Shown here: positions 10,098 to 17,721 of the stretch, piece by piece
Layout of the letters: each line of letters begins with the position of its first letter
Position numbering within the stretch: the first letter of the stretch is position 1
Source: Candidatus Roizmanbacteria bacterium UBA6242
Lineage (GTDB): Bacteria; Patescibacteriota; Microgenomatia; UBA1406; GWC2-37-13
Direction: 5' to 3'
Assembly: GCA_002440905.1 (NCBI GenBank)
Contig: DJWA01000002.1
Coordinates: 44,207 to 108,206 of the forward strand
Length of the DNA stretch: 64,000 nt
The notes under the pieces: generated by a model
What the model was told of the DNA's origin: nothing
The model's database searches: none
The model's input: the letters and a program-made list of their open reading frames with translations, nothing else
Made by a program: the position numbers and the translations under genes

Positions 10098-10862
10098 TTA
10101 TCCTTTGATTGTTATATCAACCATTTTATTTAGGATTTCGGATTTGTTTTTGTTTGCCCAATAAAGACCGGCCATAAATAGAGTGTCAAACGTACCGCAG
10201 TCTAGCCAGTATCCGTTTAAATCACTCCAACCCAAGGCATTATTCTTAATGTATATATTATTAACATCGGTTATCTCAAGTTGACCTCGGGGTGACGGCT
10301 TACATAGTCTGATGTTGTCAAAAACATTTTTGTCGTAGATATATACGCCGGTTACGGCATAGTTTGACGGAGGATCGTCGGGCTTCTCGATAATCTCAAC
10401 AATTTTCTTGTCGTCTTTGGGGTCAAATCTCGGCACGCCGAATCTTTTGGGGTCAGGAACTTTCTTTATATACACAGTTGCGCCTTCTTTGAAACTCTTT
10501 ACTCCCGCTGATATGTCGGCGTCTGTTGTATTGTCGCCCAGAATGACGGTTACCGGGCCGTTGTCGGCAAAATCCTCGGCGAGGAGTAGGGCATCTGCGA
10601 TTCCGCCGTCGGGTTTTTCCTGGTAAGCAAACTCAAGGTTGTCGATTCCGAACTCATCGCCGTTTCGTAAAACCGGAATGAAGTGTCCTGAGTGGGGTCC
10701 TGAAACAATGACAAGAATGTCTTTAATGCCGGCCTTAACCAGAGTCTGGACGGGGTAATAGATCATCGGCTTGTCGTACACCGGGAGCAAATGTTTGTTG
10801 GTCGCGTAAGTTAAGGGATAAAGTCTCGTTCCAAGTCCTCCGGCTAAAACAACACCTTTCAT
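10098..10862 (-). CDS. Sugar-1-phosphate nucleotidyltransferase (RfbA-like)
   Basis: This 254-residue cytosolic enzyme belongs to the nucleotidyltransferase family that joins sugar-1-phosphates to NTPs; glucose-1-phosphate thymidylyltransferase (dTDP-glucose synthesis) is the closest match by eye. The nucleotide-binding signature GGLGTRLYPLTYATNKHLLPVYDKPMI is N-terminal, with ILGDNTTDAD (metal-binding Asp), EKP and GYWLDCGTFDTL downstream. The length fits the short RfbA type without a C-terminal beta-helix domain. It likely supplies an activated sugar for the many glycosyltransferases in this window. Substrate is not provable from sequence alone; UDP-glucose or other NDP-sugars are alternatives. 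Confidence 0.85.
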   Translation of the reverse strand: MKGVVLAGGLGTRLYPLTYATNKHLLPVYDKPMIYYPVQTLVKAGIKDILVIVSGPHSGHFIPVLRNGDEFGIDNLEFAYQEKPDGGIADALLLAEDFADNGPVTVILGDNTTDADISAGVKSFKEGATVYIKKVPDPKRFGVPRFDPKDDKKIVEIIEKPDDPPSNYAVTGVYIYDKNVFDNIRLCKPSPRGQLEITDVNNIYIKNNALGWSDLNGYWLDCGTFDTLFMAGLYWANKNKSEILNKMVDITIKG

Positions 10863-10865
10863 AGA

Positions 10866-11156
10866 TTAGTTTGGGAAAATTATAATCTTGAGCATGAATA
10901 TTAGAGTAAAAGCTATGAGGATATATTCTATCACAATTTTTAGATGGAGGGTGTCCTCCATAATATGATGATAGATTCCCCAGATAATATAAAATGACGC
11001 AAACGCCGTTAAGAAAATAAACTCTAAAAACCTCTCACCCCGAAAGATATTCACGGCCATCAGAAAGAAGACTCCGGCGGTCAACAACAGTAAGTAGTCA
11101 AATAGGTGACCTTTGACCTCTTTTTTGAGATGGCGAGCTGCATGGCGGTGTGTCAT
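10866..11156 (-). CDS. Three-span small membrane protein
   Basis: I place the start at the ATG giving MTHRHAARHLKKEV (96 residues); an upstream ATG would add 15 residues. Three hydrophobic segments (about 19-38, 43-62, 72-92) follow a His/Lys-rich N terminus (His3, His5, His9). No family was recognised. The gene ends 3 nt before the nucleotidyltransferase start and follows the CAP-domain gene, so it is probably part of the same minus-strand unit. An envelope role is a guess from context. Confidence 0.6.
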   Translation of the reverse strand: MTHRHAARHLKKEVKGHLFDYLLLLTAGVFFLMAVNIFRGERFLEFIFLTAFASFYIIWGIYHHIMEDTLHLKIVIEYILIAFTLIFMLKIIIFPN

Positions 11157-11188
11157 AATCGTTAAGTTTAAAAAACTATTATTTCTCC

Positions 11189-11225
11189 AATATTTGGGCA
11201 AAACATAATTCGCCCAAATGTTTTA
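11189..11225. repeat. Palindromic intergenic element, copy 1
   Basis: A perfect 8-bp inverted repeat, ATTTGGGC (11192-11199) and GCCCAAAT (11212-11219), sits just past the CAP-protein stop codon. A similar element lies at 24464-24500 after another minus-strand gene, with the stop codon in the same position relative to the stem. See the second copy for the comparison. Confidence 0.65.
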
Positions 11226-12122
11226 TATAATTGCTCCTCTACTTATAATAAACAATCCTAAAAACATGAAAAGTACAAAAACGAAATGAGCCAAGTTTTT
11301 GCCTCCAATTCTCACGATGTTGAAACGGGATACGAAATAAAAGTCAAGTGCCAGGCTCAAAAGAAGGAAGGCAAAAAATATGGCATTGATGTTAAAGGAT
11401 AGCGAAGGTAGGAAGAATCCTTTATCAGCCGTTTGCTTGGCGAGGACAGCCGGAGCCTTTTCGACTTCTTCGGTCAATACTTCATTTTGAGGTGCTATCT
11501 CCTTTTCTGGTAGTGGATTCGCCGAAGAGGGAGCGGGGTTCTGGGCGAGTGTGGAATTAGTCGGCTTGGCAAACATCTGGACAACTAGAGTTGTTTGTTC
11601 ACCGTTTAAGACTCCGTTGACAATCGCATATCCGACTTCGGTGTAGTCTCTTTTAAGGATGTTTTCCCGGTGAGTTGGAGAGTTCATCCACGCCGAGACT
11701 ACCCCGTCTGAAAAAAGAAAGTTTTTGGCGAGGTTTTCCCCGGCATATTCGTACTGGTAGCCTGTCGCAATGACAAACTCCCACGGGGTCTTACCTGAAG
11801 GAGAGTAGTGAGCCCAATAGTTCTCGCTGAACATATTCTGTGCTTTAGCAGCCGCAGCAGCCGACAGTTTTTCGTTATAGGTGAGCGTAGATAGACCATT
11901 CTTCTCACGCTCGGTATTGGTCAGTTGATATAGTTTATCGACTGTGATGTCGGTCGCAAACCCCAACACGTTATTCAGTCCCACCTGCTTGAAAGCCAGG
12001 CTAAGGACTAGGGCAAAAACCAAGTATAGTCCGAGGAAGTCAGTATGAAGTGAACGGGCGCGATAGTTATTGTCCTCGTGGGGGATAAATAAATGCCGGA
12101 AGAATCCTAAAACCTTTTCCAT
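11223..12122 (-). CDS. Membrane-anchored CAP (SCP/PR-1-like) domain protein
   Basis: The 299-residue protein has a cytoplasmic N terminus, a transmembrane segment near residues 30-48, an extracytoplasmic CAP domain (about 60-190) and two C-terminal hydrophobic segments (about 240-298). CAP-family signatures are visible: LTYNEKLSAAAAAKAQNMF, HYSPSGKTPWEF, YAGENLAKNF and WMNSPTHRENILKRDYTEVGYA. Bacterial CAP proteins are extracellular and of mostly unknown biochemical role. A Pro/Ala/Glu-rich linker joins domain and C-terminal spans. The gene start overlaps the 3' end of the lamin-tail gene by 56 nt, which suggests translational coupling of two surface proteins. Confidence 0.85.
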   Translation of the reverse strand: MEKVLGFFRHLFIPHEDNNYRARSLHTDFLGLYLVFALVLSLAFKQVGLNNVLGFATDITVDKLYQLTNTEREKNGLSTLTYNEKLSAAAAAKAQNMFSENYWAHYSPSGKTPWEFVIATGYQYEYAGENLAKNFLFSDGVVSAWMNSPTHRENILKRDYTEVGYAIVNGVLNGEQTTLVVQMFAKPTNSTLAQNPAPSSANPLPEKEIAPQNEVLTEEVEKAPAVLAKQTADKGFFLPSLSFNINAIFFAFLLLSLALDFYFVSRFNIVRIGGKNLAHFVFVLFMFLGLFIISRGAII

Positions 12123-13335
12123 ATATATTTGTCATTTTAAATAAAACCGAGACAAGAGTCAAAAGTGAATAGGTAAAAGATATGACGCTCAGGTGTTTTA
12201 CTAGAAGTCCATAGTCGATTTTCCGGTTGTCGGAAGCACCTAATATCTCTTCGTAACTTCTATTCCTTTCGCTTGGTTTCACGATTCTTGGCACCGATTT
12301 TGCCGTAGTTTTTACAACTACTTTCGTCGTCGGTATTATTTTTGAAATGGAAATAGTCGGTTTAACGACATCTGTTTTAAGAGTGATTATGTTGGTCGGC
12401 ATAACCGGGGTTCCGATCAGACATTGGTTGTTGTTTTTTTCGTAAGATTCTTCTTGAAGGCAGAAATCGGGGTTATCGAAGGCAACTCTTCCGAAGCTCA
12501 CGCCTTTGACACTTTTGCCGTATTCGAAACCGTCGACGAAGTTTTTGTTTGAGTCAAGGAGTCGGACACTATCGCCATCGTTGTTGAAAACTGAGCCTGA
12601 TATCATCACTGCTTTATAACTTTGCCCTTCAATCTCCATTGAGAATTTTTTTGGTGTTGCGCCAGCGTCTTCTTCATCGTCTATGAACCAGTCGACAAGT
12701 GTTATCTGCTGATCATTGTCGTTGTAGATCTCGACCCATTCGTTTTGGCCTGTTTCCGGGTTTACCATGGCTTCGCTTATATATACATTAGCAATACTTT
12801 GGTATTGGATCGTTGTTGGGGTCGGTTCGATTTCCGGTGTCGGTGACGGGTCTTCAATAACTTGGGTAGTTGGGGTTGGTAAGAAAATGCAGGATCCCTC
12901 TCCGGAATTATAGGAACCGATGCTGGCACTTGCTGTTGACCAAGTAGCCTCTTTATCGGGAACCCTCGAGTATGAAATTCCGGGGCCAGGACTCGACTTA
13001 TATTGGTATAAGTCGACGAGGTTCATAGAGGGATCAAAAAGTCGAGCCGAATCCGAGGTGCTTTTATTGAAGTTGAAGTCCTTTGAAAATACCAAACAGG
13101 AATTTGGATATATGACCGTTCCGGCTGCAATCTTGTAAATGCCGGACGAGCCACCATTGTCGTCTATTACCCAACCGGAAATATCAACGTTTTCGCTACT
13201 TGTGTTTATAAGCTCGACTAGCTGAGGTTGAGGGTCAATTAAAAATTCGTTAATAAGAATATTGTTTTCGGCAAAACAAGGACTCCCCAAAAACAACCAC
13301 AATAAAAATATAATCGGGAATATTTTTTTTAACAC
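12067..13335 (-). CDS. Exported protein with two lamin-tail-like domains
   Basis: The product (422 residues, GTG start) has a signal peptide ending near CFA-EN (residue 22), two lamin tail (LTD)-like Ig-fold domains (about 25-135 and 180-295), a Pro/Thr-rich linker between them, and a C-terminal transmembrane segment near residues 375-400. LTD signatures include ILINEFLIDPQPQLVELINT, DISGWVIDD, and in the second copy EWVEIYNDNDQQITLVDWFIDD. LTDs in bacteria occur in secreted or surface proteins and are thought to bind other macromolecules; the partner is unknown. The pairs of extracytoplasmic cysteines could form disulfides. The C-terminal anchor overlaps the start of the CAP gene. Confidence 0.82.
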   Translation of the reverse strand: MLKKIFPIIFLLWLFLGSPCFAENNILINEFLIDPQPQLVELINTSSENVDISGWVIDDNGGSSGIYKIAAGTVIYPNSCLVFSKDFNFNKSTSDSARLFDPSMNLVDLYQYKSSPGPGISYSRVPDKEATWSTASASIGSYNSGEGSCIFLPTPTTQVIEDPSPTPEIEPTPTTIQYQSIANVYISEAMVNPETGQNEWVEIYNDNDQQITLVDWFIDDEEDAGATPKKFSMEIEGQSYKAVMISGSVFNNDGDSVRLLDSNKNFVDGFEYGKSVKGVSFGRVAFDNPDFCLQEESYEKNNNQCLIGTPVMPTNIITLKTDVVKPTISISKIIPTTKVVVKTTAKSVPRIVKPSERNRSYEEILGASDNRKIDYGLLVKHLSVISFTYSLLTLVSVLFKMTNIYGKGFRILPAFIYPPRGQ

Positions 13336-13363
13336 TTGTACTTTCGGTATAGACCCTAAAGAG

Positions 13364-13396
13364 AAGTTTGTCCATGGACTAGGGTGCTACAAACTT
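13364..13396. repeat. Inverted repeat between peptidase and lamin-tail genes
   Basis: AAGTTTGT (13364-13371) and ACAAACTT (13389-13396) form a perfect 8-bp inverted repeat, with the 10-bp palindrome GTCCATGGAC (13370-13379) nested inside. It covers the stop codon of the peptidase gene. No T-run follows on either strand, so it is not a standard terminator; RNA processing or protein binding is possible. Confidence 0.5.
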
Positions 13397-14609
13397 ACTT
13401 AAAAGTAGCGGCGGTACAAATATTTCCGTAATGGGTGCTGAATTTTATGTCAGGTCCGTATATTGGATCATGCATTATATAATCGTCGCCGTCTTTTTTT
13501 ATCAGAACTACAAAGTGGCTCCCACCATAAGAACAGCCGCCGACACCAACTATGACGTAGTTACCATTATTCAATTCCTGAGTAATTGTATTATCATCTG
13601 TATTTATGGCATTATATGATTTTCCGGCAACACCCGGCCAGGGGAGCTTCATGTATGCGGTGCTTCCAAAAAAACGGCTTGTGTCAGATGCAATGTCAGA
13701 AGGAGTAACATTTCCCCCATATCTTTGTCCAACGATAGCAACTGACGTTAATAAGCACCCAACATTTAATATATTTTCTGAAGAATAACCTATTCCTTGA
13801 GAAGCCCATCTGGCGTCTCTTTGCGAATAATAACTACCGTCTGATCCATTTCCAAACTGGTTGGCGGTAATTACACCGGCGCCGGCGCTTGATACGAATG
13901 ATTTGAATCCGGCCAACTGCGCCTGAGCTCGGGCAATTAACCTTTGATAATTGGCCTCGTCGTTTTGTGTGTCGGCCAATAACTTCTGCTTTTGAACTTT
14001 CTGATTATCTAGAGCAGCTTTTTGTACGTTTAAGGACTGGGTAAGTTGATCCAATTCCGTTTTTTTCTCCTCTCTTAATTTTTTTTGTTCTTCGAAGTTT
14101 GATTTCGCTTCCTGTACTTGAACCAATAACTTTTGGTTGTTATCCCGAGCAGTCTTGACATACTTTATTTTTGCCAAAAGATCATCGGCGCTCTGACTAT
14201 CAAACAGCAGCCCGAATAACGATATCTCCCTATGTTTATAGCTTTGGACAATTTTGTCAAGAAGTAATTTAGATATATAATCTAAAGATTGATCAAGTCC
14301 TTCGATTCTTGTACCCAATAGATCTATTTCTTTACTGGTTGAAAGGATCTTTTGTTCGGTTTCCTGAATCCTTAGCGAAGTTAAATATATTTGCGTATCC
14401 ATAAACTGGATTTCAGAAGCTAAGGAATTCCTCCTCTGGCTTAGTTCGTTTTTTTTGGCGTTACATTTATTGGATAATTCCCTTAACTCCTCTTCATTCA
14501 AGTTATTTATGTTTATATTAAGATCACATTCAACACCGTTAACCTTAATTAGATTGAGAGATAGAAAAAAAAGGAATAGAAACAATGTTTTTATTAGGAA
14601 TTTTTTCAT
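13395..14609 (-). CDS. Secreted coiled-coil C39-like peptidase linked to FtsEX
   Basis: This 404-residue protein has an N-terminal signal sequence (about 1-25), long Gln/Glu/Lys-rich coiled coils (about 35-235) and a C-terminal papain-like domain resembling C39-type peptidases. Candidate catalytic residues are Cys285 (GCLLTSVAIV), His365 (GGSHFVVLI) and Asp381 (MHDPIYG), with QRDARW (263-268) upstream. Gene order ftsE-ftsX-this gene and the coil-plus-hydrolase layout match EnvC and PcsB, the cell-wall hydrolases or activators gated by FtsEX. In PcsB the hydrolase is a CHAP domain; here it is C39-like. A role in septal peptidoglycan splitting is inferred. It begins 14 nt after ftsX. Confidence 0.85.
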   Translation of the reverse strand: MKKFLIKTLFLFLFFLSLNLIKVNGVECDLNININNLNEEELRELSNKCNAKKNELSQRRNSLASEIQFMDTQIYLTSLRIQETEQKILSTSKEIDLLGTRIEGLDQSLDYISKLLLDKIVQSYKHREISLFGLLFDSQSADDLLAKIKYVKTARDNNQKLLVQVQEAKSNFEEQKKLREEKKTELDQLTQSLNVQKAALDNQKVQKQKLLADTQNDEANYQRLIARAQAQLAGFKSFVSSAGAGVITANQFGNGSDGSYYSQRDARWASQGIGYSSENILNVGCLLTSVAIVGQRYGGNVTPSDIASDTSRFFGSTAYMKLPWPGVAGKSYNAINTDDNTITQELNNGNYVIVGVGGCSYGGSHFVVLIKKDGDDYIMHDPIYGPDIKFSTHYGNICTAATFK

Positions 14610-14623
14610 AAGTCCTAATCTAA

Positions 14624-15520
14624 TTATACTTTTAAGTACTTGTTAGTGGCAAGGTAGGAAGAGATCACCGTTATTGTCATGCCGAAGAAGAGAACCAAAA
14701 GGTATGTAGCGGCAAAGAATAACGGATTAAGGGGCCAGACTTTAAAGTCAAAAAATATTAGGTTGACTTCAAGACTGGGAATGCCTTTAAGATATGTACC
14801 GAGGAATGGACTTGCGTAAAGGATAAGCCCGATCATTATGAGGAAGGAGAAAGTTGAGGCGATTCCGGCCATTACTAACCCCTCCATTATGTAAGGACGC
14901 CTTATATAAAAGTTACTGGCGCCTATAAGTCTCAAAAGCTCTATCTCGTCTTTCTTGAGAGCGATCTTAAAAAGGGTTGTTGTCGTCAAGACTACCACAG
15001 ACATAATGAAAAGGTAGAGGAAAAAGACAATGCTTCCTTGGCGCACTGTATTAGTCAGGGTAAGAAGCCTGTCGACGATGTCTTTCTGGAACTGGACTTC
15101 ATCTATCCCTCCGGATTTTTTAAGATATTCAGCAATCTCTGGCAAGAAAACCGGTTTCTTGGCATAGATTTCAAGGGATGGGGGTAATATATCGGAGGAG
15201 ACCATCTCCAAAAGTAGAGGATTATCCTTATTCATTTGTCGGTAGATATCGAAAGCCTCTTTTTGAGAAATGTATCTTATCGACAGGACCTTACCCGAAG
15301 CATTGAGTTCGTCCCGTACTTTGAAAATGTCGTTTTCTGGAGTCTTGGTCTGGAAATAGGCGGTTACTTGTGGACGGGTTTCAAGGTAAGACAAAGTTCC
15401 ATGAAGAAAGCTTAAGGAAACGAAAAGAACCAAGGATAGGAAAAGCGTAAAGAAAAGTACCAAAAATCCACTGAAAGTTTGGTAGGGGGTTCTCCTTAAT
15501 GATGAGAAGACTTCTTTCAT
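14624..15520 (-). CDS. ftsX: Cell division ABC transporter permease FtsX
   Basis: FtsX is the membrane half of the FtsEX complex, which couples cytosolic ATP hydrolysis to extracellular cell-wall hydrolases. The 298-residue protein has the FtsX plan: an N-terminal transmembrane segment (about 20-42), an extracytoplasmic domain (about 45-160; TAYFQTKTPENDIFKVRDEL, ILPPSLEIYAKKP), then three more spans. The sequence KKDEIELLRLIGASNFYIRRPYIMEG before the third span is typical of the family. It overlaps ftsE by 4 nt (ATGA) and is followed by the likely partner peptidase. Confidence 0.95.
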   Translation of the reverse strand: MKEVFSSLRRTPYQTFSGFLVLFFTLFLSLVLFVSLSFLHGTLSYLETRPQVTAYFQTKTPENDIFKVRDELNASGKVLSIRYISQKEAFDIYRQMNKDNPLLLEMVSSDILPPSLEIYAKKPVFLPEIAEYLKKSGGIDEVQFQKDIVDRLLTLTNTVRQGSIVFFLYLFIMSVVVLTTTTLFKIALKKDEIELLRLIGASNFYIRRPYIMEGLVMAGIASTFSFLIMIGLILYASPFLGTYLKGIPSLEVNLIFFDFKVWPLNPLFFAATYLLVLFFGMTITVISSYLATNKYLKV

Positions 15521-16194
15521 ATTTCATACCCTCCTTTACGGTGATCCTTGTCCAGTTTTCCATTTTTCATGACCAGGACTCTTCTCTGGAAACTGTTGAC
15601 GATGTCTGTATTATGGGTAGCGAAGATGATGGTTTTTTTACCTTCGAGTTTTTTGAATATTCTCATAATTTCCCAGGCTGTTTTGGGGTCAAGATTTCCA
15701 GTCGGTTCGTCGGCCAGAATGATCTTTCGGTCACCGATGATTGCCCGGGCAATAGCAACTCTCTGAAGTTCTCCGGCCGAAAGTTGGACCGGGAATACTT
15801 TTGACTTTTCCTCCAATCCGACCATCTTAAGGACTTCTTTAACCTGGGTTTTAATTTCACCTCTTGGTGCTCCTGTAACCATAAGCCCTAAAGCGACATT
15901 CTCGAATATGTTCTTATCCGACAAGACTTTAAAGTCTTGAAACACCACACCGATCGTTCGACGTAAACCAACAATGTCGTTAAAATTGCGATCAGAGATG
16001 TCCATATCGTCAATTAGTATCGAACCTTCGGAAGGGGATGATTCTTTAAGGATGAGTTTAAGGATAGTCGTTTTGCCGGCGCCCGATGGGCCGACTAAGA
16101 ATACGAATTCGTTATCGAGTATCTCAAAAGAAACCTCATTAAGGGCAATGTTACCAAGGGGGAATTTTTTGGATACCTTGTCAAATTTTATCAT
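15517..16194 (-). CDS. ftsE: Cell division ATP-binding protein FtsE
   Basis: FtsE is the ABC ATPase of FtsEX. The 225-residue protein shows Walker A GPSGAGKTT (about 36-44), a Q-loop (VFQDFKVL), the signature LSAGELQRVAIARA, Walker [14 protein letters not shown] and the H-loop ATHN. Length matches the family. It overlaps both the upstream OB-like gene and ftsX by 4 nt (ATGA), so translation is probably coupled. The order prfB - ftsE - ftsX is also common in Firmicutes and Actinobacteria, which supports the assignment. Confidence 0.96.
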   Translation of the reverse strand: MIKFDKVSKKFPLGNIALNEVSFEILDNEFVFLVGPSGAGKTTILKLILKESSPSEGSILIDDMDISDRNFNDIVGLRRTIGVVFQDFKVLSDKNIFENVALGLMVTGAPRGEIKTQVKEVLKMVGLEEKSKVFPVQLSAGELQRVAIARAIIGDRKIILADEPTGNLDPKTAWEIMRIFKKLEGKKTIIFATHNTDIVNSFQRRVLVMKNGKLDKDHRKGGYEI

Positions 16195-16640
16195 TTTAGG
16201 GTCTCAACCAATCCAACGTCCATCAGCCAGCCGGCCTTCTCACCCGTGAAAGTCTGGCCCCAGACTTTCACTTTTTTTCCGACGTATAGGGAAAGATCGA
16301 CCGTTGTTGAAGTCAGGTAGACGTTTTGCGAAACGCCACCAGGTCGCACCAGATGAAAGTTCCCCTCGCCATCGATTCCGCCCTCTTTAAGGGTGCCTTC
16401 GGCAGAATCCTTAAAGGTTTTTTTGTCGACGATTCCCGCGGTCTTATTTTCGGTTTTACCAGTTTCTGTTGCCGTTTCGGGCTTTGTCAAAAGACTCGGT
16501 AGGTAACCAACACCGATTCCCAAAGCCACCGCTACGGCCACGAACAACAAGAGGTTGGTCATTTTCATTTTTGGCTTTGCGGTTGAGTCCGATGTTCCTA
16601 AATTACGGATAAGAGTTGGGTTAGAATTAGATTGTTCCAT
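16191..16640 (-). CDS. Membrane-anchored protein with small beta-rich domain
   Basis: The 149-residue product has a polar cytoplasmic N terminus, one transmembrane segment (about 28-50) and an extracytoplasmic domain ending with FHLVRPGGVSQNVYLTS, VGKKVKVWGQTF and GWLMDVGLVE. This pattern resembles the small OB-like folds that many Patescibacteria place on membrane anchors; that comparison is from memory, not a search. It is the first gene of the ftsE-ftsX-peptidase unit and overlaps ftsE by 4 nt. A TGCTATCCT element ends 8 nt before the start codon. A division or envelope role is inferred only from linkage. Confidence 0.7.
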   Translation of the reverse strand: MEQSNSNPTLIRNLGTSDSTAKPKMKMTNLLLFVAVAVALGIGVGYLPSLLTKPETATETGKTENKTAGIVDKKTFKDSAEGTLKEGGIDGEGNFHLVRPGGVSQNVYLTSTTVDLSLYVGKKVKVWGQTFTGEKAGWLMDVGLVETLK

Positions 16641-16648
16641 ATGAAACT

Positions 16649-16657
16649 AGGATAGCA
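16649..16657 (-). promoter_or_regulatory. Extended -10, leaderless-type promoter for the ftsEX unit
   Basis: TGCTATCCT on the minus strand ends at 16649, 8 nt before the ATG at 16640. A start site 6-8 nt downstream would put the 5' end of the mRNA at or beside the start codon. No Shine-Dalgarno sequence is present. Confidence 0.5.
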
Positions 16658-16682
16658 GTAAATCAAAAAAAATTCAAACGAG

Positions 16683-17693
16683 TTACTTGGTGTGTTTAAG
16701 GTAAGCTTCGATATATCCCTGGATTTCGCCATCCAAAACCCGGTCGGTGTTGGTTTCTTCGTAATCAGTTCTTAAATCCTTGACGAGTTTATATGGGTGA
16801 AGAACATAACTTCTTATCTGCCGACCCCAAGACGCCAGTTGACCTGTCTTGAAACCGCTCATCGTCTTGTCTCTTTTCTCTTCCTCGATTTTCCAGAGTT
16901 TGGCGCGAAGAACTTTAAGGGCGCTTTCTCGATTGGCTCCCTGATATCTTTCAGTCTGACAGGAAACGACAATGCCTGTTGGTTTGTGGGTCAACCTGAC
17001 GGCGGTTGCGACTTTGTTGACGTTTTGTCCACCATGTCCACCTGAGCGATAAAAAGTCCACTCAAGGTCGTCGTCCTTAAGATCAACTTCACGATCTTCT
17101 ATTTGAGGTAACACCTCAACCGACGCAAATGAAGTCTGCCTCAGTTTGTCGGCGTTAAAAGGGGACTGGCGCACTAGACGGTGAACACCGGCTTCGCACT
17201 TAAGGTATCCGTAGGCAAAGTTACCGTTGACGTTTATGGTGACGCTTTTGACCCCCGCCTCGTCTCCGGCTACCCGATCGACTTCTTCGTAAGACCAGTT
17301 TTTGCGTTCAAAGAATCGCGTATACATTCGAAGCAACATTCCAGACCAGTCCATAGCCTCTGTGCCACCTTGGCCGGCTTGGATTGTGAATATTGCTCCC
17401 CCCTTGTCGTAGGGACCCGACAAAAACATGAGAATTTCGTATTTGTTTATTAGTTCCTCGGCCTCTTTCATCTGATTTTCTTCAAATAAAAGTTGCATCA
17501 TTTCGACATCTTCAACTTCTCTTTTAAGATCGTTGATTTTTTTCATAATAGAGCCCGCGTTTTTGGAGTCTGACCAGAAGTCCGATGCGTAAGTTTGTTT
17601 TTCAAGATCTACAATCTCTTTCTTTTTTTCCTCGAGGTTTGCTTTATTGACGATATTTTCCAGTTTGTGACCGAGAGCTTCCTTATTTTCCAT
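16683..17693 (-). CDS. prfB: Peptide chain release factor 2
   Basis: RF2 ends translation at UAA and UGA. The 336-residue protein carries the UGA-recognition tripeptide SPF (177-179) and the catalytic GGQ (221-223, in [11 protein letters not shown]). It is encoded in one uninterrupted frame: the usual programmed +1 frameshift near codon 26 of prfB is absent, so the classic autoregulation is missing. The N terminus ([19 protein letters not shown]) aligns with the region just before the frameshift in other RF2s, so the start looks right. An active SPF-type RF2 and UGA stops in neighbouring genes argue against UGA reassignment. It lies directly upstream of the ftsEX unit. Confidence 0.95.
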   Translation of the reverse strand: MENKEALGHKLENIVNKANLEEKKKEIVDLEKQTYASDFWSDSKNAGSIMKKINDLKREVEDVEMMQLLFEENQMKEAEELINKYEILMFLSGPYDKGGAIFTIQAGQGGTEAMDWSGMLLRMYTRFFERKNWSYEEVDRVAGDEAGVKSVTINVNGNFAYGYLKCEAGVHRLVRQSPFNADKLRQTSFASVEVLPQIEDREVDLKDDDLEWTFYRSGGHGGQNVNKVATAVRLTHKPTGIVVSCQTERYQGANRESALKVLRAKLWKIEEEKRDKTMSGFKTGQLASWGRQIRSYVLHPYKLVKDLRTDYEETNTDRVLDGEIQGYIEAYLKHTK

Positions 17694-17721
17694 GGGATTT
17701 AAATGTAGATATTATACGCGA

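Noticed and set aside
9797..10108. A 103-codon plus-strand frame opposite the small membrane protein at 9808-10092
   Set aside because: The minus-strand frame has a clean membrane segment plus a charged tail and sits 5 nt after its operon partner; the plus frame has neither.
16683..17693. Programmed frameshift expected in prfB
   Set aside because: The gene is open in one frame from a sensible start and no CUU-UGA-type shift site is seen near codon 26.
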